Origin: Gottfriedia sp002574545
Lineage (GTDB): Bacteria > Bacillota > Bacilli > Bacillales > Bacillaceae_G
DNA length: 64,000 bases
Assembly: GCA_052180195.1 (NCBI GenBank)
Contig: CP197469.1
Reading direction: 5' to 3' (one strand)
The notes below the pieces were generated by a model that saw only the letters and a program-made list of their open reading frames with translations, was not told the DNA's origin and searched no databases. Positions 24,474-31,531 of the stretch are shown in pieces. Position numbers and translations under genes: made by a program. The stretch's first letter is position 1. Each line of letters opens with the position of its first letter.

Positions 24474-25415
24474 ATGGAAAAAATGAAAGGTGTACACCAT
24501 ATCACTGCAATAGTTGGTGATCCTCAAGAAAATATGGATTTCTACGCTGGGATTTTAGGCTTACGCTTTGTGAAAAAAACAATTAATTTTGATGATCCAG
24601 GTACGTATCACTTTTATTTTGGAGACGAAACTGCAAAACCAGGTACGATTATGACTTTTTTCCCTTGGCCAAATGCCTATAGAGGAAAAATAGGAAGCGG
24701 GCAAGTAGGGATCACAACATTCTTAATTCCTACTAACTCAATGGAATTTTGGGAAAACCGATTAGCATCATTTAATATTCATACAAAAAAAGTAAGTCGA
24801 TTTGGAGAAACATTTCTTCAATTTGAAGACTTTCATGGCTTACAGCTTGAATTAGTAGAAAGAGAAGCTGGCGATGAAAATAATTGGGAATTTAATGGTG
24901 TTACAAAAGATGTAGCTATTAAAGGTTTTGGTGGTGCAGTTTTATATTCAGGAGCACCTAATAAAACAGCTGAACTGTTGGAAAACGTAATGGAATTAGA
25001 TTGCATAGGTCAAGAGGGGAATTATTTACGTTTTAAAGCTGCAGGTGATATCGGAAATATTATCGATATTGAATTAGCGGCAGTAGGTAGAGGTGTTATG
25101 GGTGTAGGAACTGTCCATCATATTGCTTGGAGGGCGAGTAATGATGAAGAACATGTAAAATGGCAAGAAAAGTTATATGACAATCACTATGGAGTTACTG
25201 AAGTAAAAGATCGAAATTATTTTAATGCAATTTATTTTCGTGAAAATGGTGGGCTTTTATTTGAAATTGCTACGGATTTACCAGGGTTTATGATTGATGA
25301 GGACATAGAACACTTGGGTGAACAGCTAATGCTACCAAAGTGGCAGGAACCAAATCGAGAAATAATAGAAAATCACTTGCAACCAATTATTGTTAGAGAA
25401 GTGAAAGGAGAATGA
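24474..25415 (+). CDS. mhqO: Ring-cleaving dioxygenase, MhqO/MhqE-like (two VOC modules)
   Basis: The 313-residue protein has two VOC modules. The first begins KGVHHITAIVGDPQENMDFYAGILGL, the second carries GTVHHIAWRAS, and the late GGLLFEIATDLPGF supplies the likely glutamate ligand. Length and motifs match the hydroquinone-specific dioxygenases of the MhqO/MhqE group, which open aromatic rings of quinone-derived compounds. GGAGG precedes the ATG. The stop overlaps an ATG of the next frame, so translation is tightly linked to the mhqD-like gene. Confidence 0.83.
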   Translation: MEKMKGVHHITAIVGDPQENMDFYAGILGLRFVKKTINFDDPGTYHFYFGDETAKPGTIMTFFPWPNAYRGKIGSGQVGITTFLIPTNSMEFWENRLASFNIHTKKVSRFGETFLQFEDFHGLQLELVEREAGDENNWEFNGVTKDVAIKGFGGAVLYSGAPNKTAELLENVMELDCIGQEGNYLRFKAAGDIGNIIDIELAAVGRGVMGVGTVHHIAWRASNDEEHVKWQEKLYDNHYGVTEVKDRNYFNAIYFRENGGLLFEIATDLPGFMIDEDIEHLGEQLMLPKWQEPNREIIENHLQPIIVREVKGE

Positions 25416-25417
25416 CG

Positions 25418-26023
25418 ATGAAGCACGTATTTAATAAAGGGAGCAATCCATCAAAGCCAACATTCGTATTATTACATGGTACAGGTGGGAATGAACTTGA
25501 TCTATTACCAATTGCAGGGATGATCGATGATGAAGCATCGGTTTTATCAGTAAGAGGGAATGTAAGTGAAAATGGAATGCCACGTTTTTTTAAGCGATTA
25601 GCTGAAGGTGTATTTGATATGGAAGATTTAGTTTTCCGTACAAAAGAATTAAAAGAGTTTATTGAGTCGGCGTCCGTAGAACATGGATTCGATCCAAACA
25701 ATCTGATTGCAATTGGATATTCAAACGGTGCAAACATTGCTGGTAGTCTACTGTTCCATTATGAAAATGTATTTAAAGGTGCTATGCTATTGCACCCAAT
25801 GGTACCGATTCGTGATGTAGAATTGCCAAATATGAAAGATGTGTCGGTTTTCATTGGGGCGGGCAAAAATGATCCGATTTGTTTACCGCAAGAAACAGAA
25901 GAATTAGCATCAATGTTAGATGGTGCCGGTGCAAAAGTCGTTATACATTGGGAAAACATGGGGCATAGCTTAACTAGATCGGAAATTGAAGCGGCAGCGG
26001 AATGGTACAAAAATAACTTTTAA
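25418..26023 (+). CDS. mhqD: MhqD-like carboxylesterase/phospholipase
   Basis: The 201-residue alpha/beta hydrolase has LLHGTGGNELDLLP near the N terminus (oxyanion region), the nucleophile Ser in IGYSNGAN, the acid Asp in GAGKNDPI and the His in WENMGHSLT. This matches B. subtilis MhqD, a hydrolase induced by catechol and quinones. I chose the ATG at 25418, 7 bases after AAGGAG; an ATG at 25412 is too close to that site. It is the third gene of the operon. Confidence 0.83.
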   Translation: MKHVFNKGSNPSKPTFVLLHGTGGNELDLLPIAGMIDDEASVLSVRGNVSENGMPRFFKRLAEGVFDMEDLVFRTKELKEFIESASVEHGFDPNNLIAIGYSNGANIAGSLLFHYENVFKGAMLLHPMVPIRDVELPNMKDVSVFIGAGKNDPICLPQETEELASMLDGAGAKVVIHWENMGHSLTRSEIEAAAEWYKNNF

Positions 26024-26036
26024 GGAGTATGCAATA

Positions 26037-26645
26037 ATGATGAAATCTTTTTCTCCAACGGATTTAAGTGATCGTGATAATTATAAGTTCTTAATTGGTG
26101 GGATTATTCCAAGACCAATTGCTTTTGTTACAACGAAATCAAATGAGAATGTCTTAAATGGTGCACCATTTAGTTATTTCAACATCGTAACGTCTAATCC
26201 ACCTATGATATCTGTATCTGTTCAGCGACAAAATGGTAAACAAAAAGATACAGCTAGAAATGCAATTGAGAAAAAAGAGTTCGTTGTCCATATTGTTGAT
26301 GAATCAAATGTTGAAGCGATTAATAAAACAGCAGCTGCACTGTCACCTACAGAGAGCGAAGTTGAATTAGCAGGATTAACGCCAGTGGAAAGTGTGATGG
26401 TCTCAGTTCCAGGAGTGAAAGAGTCAAAAATTCGAATGGAATGTATTTTAGAACAGGCAATTCCATTAGGAAAAGATAATGAGGCTTGCGACTTACTAAT
26501 AGGCAAAGTTGTTTATTTTCATATAGAAGATGACATTTATGAAAATGGCCGTATAGATGCTAATGGCTTGAAAGCAGTTAGTCGTTTAGCAGGGAATGAC
26601 TATGCTAAAGTTGGGGGAATGTTTACGATTGATCGTCCTAAATAA
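26037..26645 (+). CDS. Flavin reductase-like FMN-binding protein
   Basis: The 202-residue protein has the split-barrel flavin-reductase layout with GGIIPRPIAFVTTKSNENVLNGAPFSYFNIVTSNPPMISVS in the first third and a late VVYFHIEDDIYENGRIDANGLKAVSRLAGNDY. AAGGAG lies 9 bases before the ATG at 26037. It closes the mhq-like operon and may supply reduced flavin or reduce quinones directly. A terminator follows. Confidence 0.82.
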   Translation: MMKSFSPTDLSDRDNYKFLIGGIIPRPIAFVTTKSNENVLNGAPFSYFNIVTSNPPMISVSVQRQNGKQKDTARNAIEKKEFVVHIVDESNVEAINKTAAALSPTESEVELAGLTPVESVMVSVPGVKESKIRMECILEQAIPLGKDNEACDLLIGKVVYFHIEDDIYENGRIDANGLKAVSRLAGNDYAKVGGMFTIDRPK

Positions 26646-26655
26646 GTTTAATAAG

Positions 26656-26694
26656 AGTGAAGGGTAAAGTAAAATTTATCCTTCACTTTTTTTT
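26656..26694 (+). terminator. Terminator of the mhq-like operon
   Basis: AGTGAAGGGTAAA pairs with TTTATCCTTCACT, with one wobble pair, followed by T8. Confidence 0.85.
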
Positions 26695-26714
26695 GAAAAA
26701 AACTAAAAGTAAAA

Positions 26715-26740
26715 TGAACGAATTGCAGACCCTAATCGTA
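26715..26740 (+). promoter_or_regulatory. Predicted SigY-dependent autoregulatory promoter
   Basis: TGAACG (26715-26720), 16 bases, then CGTA (26737-26740). This resembles the B. subtilis SigY promoter class as I recall it (TGAACG then CGTC). It lies 55 bases before the sigY start, and sigY is known to be autoregulated. Confidence 0.55.
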
Positions 26741-26794
26741 TAACAAATGAAAACTAAATAAATATTGAATAAGTAAGCAAGGAAGGAGGAAGAG

Positions 26795-27334
26795 ATGGCT
26801 GATTTAGATGAGATAGAAATTATAAAGAATGCACAGCAAGGTGACCAAGATGCATTTGCTAAACTTTTTCAAATCCATTATTCCTTTTTATATAAATACG
26901 TTTTAAAGATGACACTAAATCAACAAATTGCTGAAGACTTAGTACAGGATACAATGTTGAAAAGTTATGACAATATTAAGAAATACAACGGTCAATCCAA
27001 ATTTTCAACTTGGTTAATGACAATCGCTACTAGACTTTATTTAGATCAACAAAGAAAGAAAAAGCGCGAATGGTTTTGGCAAAAAAATGAGTCTGAAAAG
27101 TTATCGCGCTCCTTAAATTGGCAACTAGCATATAAAGGGTTTGAGTGGAGAGATATTATGGAGGGTTTTGAAAAACTTAAATCAGAAGTGCGAGCGGCCA
27201 TATTGTTAAAGCATTACTACGGCTATACGAATGAAGAAATTGGAAATATGATGGGGATTCGAGAGGGAACAGTTAAATCAAGAATACACAATGGAATGAA
27301 GGAATTGAGAAAGGAGTTACTGCAAGATGGATAA
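26795..27334 (+). CDS. sigY: ECF sigma factor SigY
   Basis: The 179-residue protein has sigma region 2 (ADLDEIEIIKNAQQGDQDAFAKLF...AEDLVQDTMLKSYDNIKKYNG) and region 4 (IGNMMGIREGTVKSRIHNGMKELRKEL). Length and motifs match B. subtilis SigY. GGAGGAAG precedes the ATG, and its 3' end overlaps the next gene by 8 bases. The two small genes that follow correspond to yxlC and yxlD, as in the B. subtilis sigY operon, where YxlC holds SigY inactive at the membrane. A SigY-like promoter lies upstream. Confidence 0.85.
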   Translation: MADLDEIEIIKNAQQGDQDAFAKLFQIHYSFLYKYVLKMTLNQQIAEDLVQDTMLKSYDNIKKYNGQSKFSTWLMTIATRLYLDQQRKKKREWFWQKNESEKLSRSLNWQLAYKGFEWRDIMEGFEKLKSEVRAAILLKHYYGYTNEEIGNMMGIREGTVKSRIHNGMKELRKELLQDG

Positions 27335-27623
27335 AGAAGAAATTGTTTCAGCGTTTAAGCAGCTTGATGAATTAACGAGTGTTAATGAACCTACAATCAG
27401 TGAGATTACAGAAAAAATTAAATTTCATCAAGAAAAAAAGAAAGCCATTTTTCTTAAAGAACTAATCGTATTCATCTGTGTAGCATGCAGTCTATTCATC
27501 GGGGCACTTCTTATGGCATTGGAGGCACCAGTAAGCATTGTTATTATTCAAGGGTTAGGCTTTATTGCATTACCAATTATACTTAAACGAGATAAAAAGA
27601 AAATTGAAGGTGAGTTGATCTAA
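27327..27623 (+). CDS. yxlC: SigY-linked anti-sigma protein YxlC
   Basis: The 98-residue protein has a soluble N-terminal half and two hydrophobic segments in the second half (about residues 45-60 and 65-90), the layout of YxlC. It overlaps sigY by 8 bases. In B. subtilis YxlC, with YxlD, antagonises SigY. Sequence identity to YxlC is judged by context and layout rather than by long conserved motifs. Confidence 0.7.
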   Translation: MDKEEIVSAFKQLDELTSVNEPTISEITEKIKFHQEKKKAIFLKELIVFICVACSLFIGALLMALEAPVSIVIIQGLGFIALPIILKRDKKKIEGELI

Positions 27624-27624
27624 A

Positions 27625-27828
27625 GTGGAGTGGACAACAGAAAATATTATCATATTAGTTTTAGTCTTTATTATTTTAATAACTCAAAGTATTACACTGT
27701 TTATAAACGCTAAAAAGAGAAATCGTTCAGCCTGGTTATGGGGGCTGTTAGGAATGATTCAGTTCCCTTGGCCTAGTGTTTTCTTTTACTTTTTAGTCGT
27801 TCGAAAAGATCGAAAAAAACTAAATTAA
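27625..27828 (+). CDS. yxlD: Small membrane protein YxlD (PLDc_N-like)
   Basis: The 67-residue protein has one membrane helix at about residues 6-26, then AKKRNRSAWLWGLLGMIQFPWPSVFFYFLVVRKDRK, the phospholipase-D-N-terminal-like two-helix unit. It begins with GTG one base after the yxlC stop. In B. subtilis YxlD assists YxlC in holding SigY. A terminator ends the operon here, so the yxlEFG part of the B. subtilis operon is not continued in the same transcript. Confidence 0.7.
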   Translation: MEWTTENIIILVLVFIILITQSITLFINAKKRNRSAWLWGLLGMIQFPWPSVFFYFLVVRKDRKKLN

Positions 27829-27839
27829 GAATTGTGTTG

Positions 27840-27888
27840 AAATACTAGACTAATTGGAACGGTTCAATTTTAGTCTAGTATTTTTTTA
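27840..27888 (+). terminator. Terminator of the sigY operon
   Basis: AAATACTAGACTAA pairs perfectly with TTAGTCTAGTATTT, followed by T residues. Confidence 0.9.
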
Positions 27889-27899
27889 AATATTTATGT

Positions 27900-27929
27900 T
27901 TGACATTTTTGGTGTACTACATGTATAGT
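27900..27929 (+). promoter_or_regulatory. Sigma-A promoter of the GntR-ABC operon
   Basis: TTGACA (27900-27905) and TATAGT (27924-27929) are spaced by 18 bases. The first operator-like palindrome overlaps the spacer and -10 box. Confidence 0.7.
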
Positions 27930-27999
27930 ACACATATAAGGTGTATTATTTGAGTAATACACATCATTATGTGTTAAGTGTATGAACTAAGTAGTACAC
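27912..27999. promoter_or_regulatory. Three tandem YtrA-type operators
   Basis: Site A (27912-27933) is GTGTACTA-N6-TAGTACAC, perfect. Site B (27941-27962) is GTGTATTA-N6-TAATACAC, perfect. Site C (27978-27999) is GTGTATGA-N6-TAGTACAC, with two mismatches. All share an 8-6-8 layout and lie between the promoter and the gntR-type gene. They resemble the AGTGTA/TACACT halves of YtrA-type GntR operators. Confidence 0.72.
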
Positions 28000-28042
28000 A
28001 CACATACTACGAAGATCGTAAAAAAGGCGAGGAGGTGGATTG

Positions 28043-28432
28043 ATGGAATTTATAGTGAATAACCGGGAACCAGTTTATCTACAAGTCGTTAGGCATTTTA
28101 AACAACAAATTGCGAAAAGACTATTAGAAGCAGGGCAAGAAATACCATCAAGAAGAGAATTGGCTGTTCAATTTAATATAAATCCAAATACTGTACAAAA
28201 AGCATACAAGGAAATGGAGGAACAAGGATTGATTACGACTGAACGAAATTTCCCTAGTAAGATTACGACTGACATAAAAGTGTTAAATGGTGTACGAAAT
28301 GAATTGATTATGGAAGCTGTAAACGAATTTATCGATTCAATTAAAGTGATCAATGTTCCAGTAGAAGAGTTACTTACAATGGTCAAACAAAACTATGAAC
28401 AAAAGATAAAAGAAGAGAAAGGGGAGGTATAA
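28043..28432 (+). CDS. Short GntR-family regulator, YtrA-like
   Basis: The protein has about 129 residues and is a GntR winged helix (NNREPVYLQVVRHFKQQIAKRLLEAGQEIPSRRELAVQFNINPNTVQKAYKEMEEQGLI) followed only by a short helical tail, which defines the YtrA subfamily. The start is ATG ATG-like at 28040/28043; GAGGTGG lies just upstream. YtrA-type proteins repress adjacent ABC transporter genes, and the three palindromes upstream fit that. The ABC ATPase gene follows with no gap. Confidence 0.85.
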   Translation: MEFIVNNREPVYLQVVRHFKQQIAKRLLEAGQEIPSRRELAVQFNINPNTVQKAYKEMEEQGLITTERNFPSKITTDIKVLNGVRNELIMEAVNEFIDSIKVINVPVEELLTMVKQNYEQKIKEEKGEV

Positions 28433-29122
28433 ATGATACAAGTAAAGAATGTTTCAAAAAAATATGGTCGGAAAAATGTTTTACGTGATATTTCTTTCAC
28501 TGCAAATAAAGGAGAAATCACTTGCTTAATTGGGATTAACGGTGTCGGTAAGTCTACCACAATGAAGGCAATTATGGGGATTACGCCGATCGATCGCGGT
28601 GAAATATTAATAGATGATAAAAAAATGAATCATACAATGTACGAAAATATTACGTTTATTCCAGATACGCTGACAATGCTACCTAGTTATACAGTTGGAG
28701 AAGCAATGCAGTTTATGAAGGATTTTTATGTGAAATGGAATCCAGAGCGTGCAAAAGAGTTACTTGGATTTTTCCGTTTAAAGGAAGACGAAAAATTAGG
28801 TGAACTTTCAAAAGGTAATGCTGCAAAAGCAAATTTACTGTTTGGATTAGGCCTAGATGTTGATTACGTTCTAATGGATGAACCTTTTTCTGGTATCGAT
28901 ATGTTTAGTAGAGAGCAAATAGCAAAAGTGTTTACGAGTCACTTAATTGAGGATCGAGGCGTGATTATCACTACGCATGAAATTAGTGATATTGAGCATT
29001 TAATCGATAAGGTTGTTTTATTAGATAATGGTGAAATTTTAAAAGAGTTTTATACAGAAGAAATACGTTTAGAAGAAGGTAAATCAGTGATGGATGTAAT
29101 GAGAGAGGTGTATGAGTCTTGA
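28433..29122 (+). CDS. ABC transporter ATP-binding protein
   Basis: The 229-residue ATPase has Walker A GINGVGKST (residues 34-42), a signature reading LSKGNAAK instead of LSGGQ, and Walker B YVLMDEPFSGID. The altered signature is common in YtrB/EcsA-like transporters. It lies between the YtrA-like regulator (stop adjacent) and a permease gene whose TTG start overlaps its end by four bases. Together they should form an ABC exporter or envelope-remodelling transporter. Confidence 0.88.
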   Translation: MIQVKNVSKKYGRKNVLRDISFTANKGEITCLIGINGVGKSTTMKAIMGITPIDRGEILIDDKKMNHTMYENITFIPDTLTMLPSYTVGEAMQFMKDFYVKWNPERAKELLGFFRLKEDEKLGELSKGNAAKANLLFGLGLDVDYVLMDEPFSGIDMFSREQIAKVFTSHLIEDRGVIITTHEISDIEHLIDKVVLLDNGEILKEFYTEEIRLEEGKSVMDVMREVYES

Positions 29123-29961
29123 ATCGATATTTAAAACTAGTTAATTTTGAGGTTAATCGACTTTTTAAATTATATATAGCGTTACTCATTTTAGTAGCTA
29201 TTTCACAGTTTGTAAGTATATTTGTAGTAAAGTCCAGCTATATGGAAATGGCTAATGAGGCAAATTATGCTAGTTCTGTAAAGGCAACCAAGGAATTTAT
29301 CACTTCAAACGGTTTACTAAATTTTAACAAAGTGGCTAATCATTCTTTATTTATTGGTCCAATTGTTATATGTATCGCTTTAATGATGTTCTATGTTTTT
29401 ATCATTTGGTACAGAGATTACTTTGGAAAAAATACGTTTATTTACCGTTTGTTTATGCTACCAACTTCGAGAATGACAATTTACTTTGCTAAAGCGACTA
29501 CGATATTAATTATGGTGTTGAGTTTATTGGCTTTTCAACTAATACTTTTACCAATCGAAATAAACGTATTCCAAAATATTATTCCGAGTGAACTATTAGG
29601 AAAAATGAGTACAGTTGATCTTTTTATGCAACCTAATATTTTTGCGATGGTTTTACCAAGTAACTTTGTAGATTTCATTCTTAGGTATGTGATTGGAATA
29701 GGGCTAGTGTTAGTTCTGTTCACATTCATCCTATTGGAACGTAGTTATCGTTGGAAAGGCATTTTATTTGCTGTTTTATACGGAGTTGCAATTGTCATTT
29801 TACTTGCTTCACCAATGATGATTGAATCTTTCATTTTTAGAAATGATTTCTCGTTTTATCCAAGTGAAGTCATTTATATGGAAATAGGCTTTTTTATTAT
29901 CATCATTACAGTTTCAATCTTATTTAGTAGGTATTTATTAAAAAACAAAGTATCGGTGTAA
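29119..29961 (+). CDS. ABC transporter permease-like membrane protein
   Basis: The 280-residue protein has about six membrane segments: one near the N terminus, a large outside loop at residues 40-70, and five more to the C terminus. This is the usual layout of ABC-2-type permeases of the Ytr group. The TTG start overlaps the ATPase stop. It forms the membrane half of the transporter with the preceding ATPase. Confidence 0.8.
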   Translation: MNRYLKLVNFEVNRLFKLYIALLILVAISQFVSIFVVKSSYMEMANEANYASSVKATKEFITSNGLLNFNKVANHSLFIGPIVICIALMMFYVFIIWYRDYFGKNTFIYRLFMLPTSRMTIYFAKATTILIMVLSLLAFQLILLPIEINVFQNIIPSELLGKMSTVDLFMQPNIFAMVLPSNFVDFILRYVIGIGLVLVLFTFILLERSYRWKGILFAVLYGVAIVILLASPMMIESFIFRNDFSFYPSEVIYMEIGFFIIIITVSILFSRYLLKNKVSV

Positions 29962-29974
29962 GGAGGAGTTTAGT

Positions 29975-31243
29975 ATGAAGCGATATCGTAATTTGGCAGT
30001 AATAGCTGTTGTCACGATGATCAGTCTAGGTACGTTTTTTACGAAAGTAGCCATGTCGGAAAGTAAATTACCTAAATTTTACTTAAAAAGTGAAAATGGT
30101 GACTCGAAATACGTTAAAAATTTAATTATTACCGGTGGATATGGTCAAGAAGGTGGTAGAAGTTTAAGTATTACGACTGACGGTAGTGAATATAAAGATA
30201 ATAATTCAATCTTTAGTGAACTTGATCGTAATTACTATGATTTAAAGAAATTAAATGAGTTGAAAAAGAATGAAAGAAATTTTATGCGCGGAAAATTTTC
30301 TTCTTCTCAATTTTATATCGATAAAGATTATGCATGGCATGCTGAGGTAAAAGGTGGAAAGATGGGAGGTACGTATGAACATCAAAATAATCATTTTAAA
30401 ATGTATATAGATGGGCTAGACCTTCAAAATAAAGATCGTTATAAATTTAAAATTGATATCCCAGGTGAAGAAAATTACTCATATATAAATGTAGAGGATG
30501 TACAATTAGTCGGTAAAGAGTTAGTTGTCATCACTTATCAAAATAAAACGATAAATAATATTACAAATTCTGATGCTAATAACGAACAAACTGAACTAGT
30601 TATGTATCGAATTAATGTAAACCAAAAGAAAATTGTTGAACGTAAAGTGATTAATAAATCATCCAACGACCAAAAAACGCACACGCGTATTGATATACAA
30701 AATTTCATATCAGAATCAGATCAAACGATTCCTTCTAAATTTAATGTTTATCGAAAGGCAAAACTAAAAGATACAGTTCAAACAAATGGAGAAACAATAA
30801 CTGAAGAAATAAGTAATGAAATAATCGTGTTTAATTTAGAAACTGATAAAGAAGAAACTTTAAACTTATCGAATGAACAGAAAAAAGAATTAGAGGAGAG
30901 TAATATAATCTTAGATAAAGATAAATTGTATTTTATAAAGAGCGATGATAAAGATACTTCAGTATTAATCTATAATCTAAACAATAGAAAAATTGAAGGT
31001 GAGCCAGTTCATCTTTCTAAAATAAATACAAATAATGTTTCAAATTATAAAATTATTGACGAAAAGCTATACGCAATTACGAATAACAATGAGAATTCTG
31101 GAAAGTTAAATAAAGGTTTGATTATTGCCGATTTAACAAGTGGACAAAGTGTTTTCGAAGGTCAGATTGAAGTGAAGAATAGTAAAGGGAATGCTAGTAA
31201 AGCATTAAAAAAATTACAAATTTATGATTTTCAGGTTGAATAA
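29975..31243 (+). CDS. Exported protein of unknown function in the GntR-ABC operon
   Basis: The 422-residue product has an N-terminal signal or anchor segment (KRYRNLAVIAVVTMISLGTFFTKVAMS) and a long hydrophilic extracytoplasmic part rich in Asn, Lys and Asp, with beta-rich spacing (for example GEENYSYINVEDVQLVGKELVVITY and ILDKDKLYFIKSDDKDTSVLIYNL). It could be a beta-propeller-like domain, but I see no named motif. It lies 13 bases after the permease gene with GGAGGAG, so it likely works with the transporter on the outer face of the membrane. Confidence 0.68.
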   Translation: MKRYRNLAVIAVVTMISLGTFFTKVAMSESKLPKFYLKSENGDSKYVKNLIITGGYGQEGGRSLSITTDGSEYKDNNSIFSELDRNYYDLKKLNELKKNERNFMRGKFSSSQFYIDKDYAWHAEVKGGKMGGTYEHQNNHFKMYIDGLDLQNKDRYKFKIDIPGEENYSYINVEDVQLVGKELVVITYQNKTINNITNSDANNEQTELVMYRINVNQKKIVERKVINKSSNDQKTHTRIDIQNFISESDQTIPSKFNVYRKAKLKDTVQTNGETITEEISNEIIVFNLETDKEETLNLSNEQKKELEESNIILDKDKLYFIKSDDKDTSVLIYNLNNRKIEGEPVHLSKINTNNVSNYKIIDEKLYAITNNNENSGKLNKGLIIADLTSGQSVFEGQIEVKNSKGNASKALKKLQIYDFQVE

Positions 31244-31245
31244 GT

Positions 31246-31350
31246 AGGACAGGAAAAAGAGAAGAGATTGGTTATAGGGAAAGGGTTTTATAAAACTTAT
31301 AAAATCTTTACCTATGACTTTTTCTTTCTTTATTCCTGTTCTTTTTTCTT
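31246..31350 (+). terminator. Long imperfect hairpin terminator
   Basis: An inner stem (31275-31293 with 31297-31315) forms around TTTTATAA/TTATAAAA, and outer segments AGGACAGGAA.../...TTCCTGTTCT also pair. T-rich sequence follows. It ends the GntR-ABC operon before uvrB. Confidence 0.6.
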
Positions 31351-31445
31351 TATCTCATACTTAAGTTGAGGAATGTACGTTCTAGTTTGGTAACTTGATT
31401 TCGTACTAGAACATCGATATTATGTAAAGATGATTAAATTTTAAA

Positions 31446-31457
31446 GTACATTTGTTC
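31446..31457. promoter_or_regulatory. Possible LexA (SOS) box upstream of uvrB
   Basis: GTACATTTGTTC differs at one position from the Bacillus LexA pattern GAAC-N4-GTTC. It lies 75 bases before uvrB, a known SOS gene. The single mismatch in a half-site keeps confidence moderate. Confidence 0.4.
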
Positions 31458-31531
31458 TGTTTTTGATTGATTTTTGAAAATTTGTGGTAAAATAGAAGGA
31501 TAGGTATGTTTTGGAAATGGAGGCGGGGAAG

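Noticed and set aside
31379..31412. Inverted repeat GTTCTAGT-N18-ACTAGAAC before uvrB as an operator
   Set aside because: The arms are perfect but far apart, and GTTC precedes GAAC, opposite to a LexA box. It may be a weak hairpin only.
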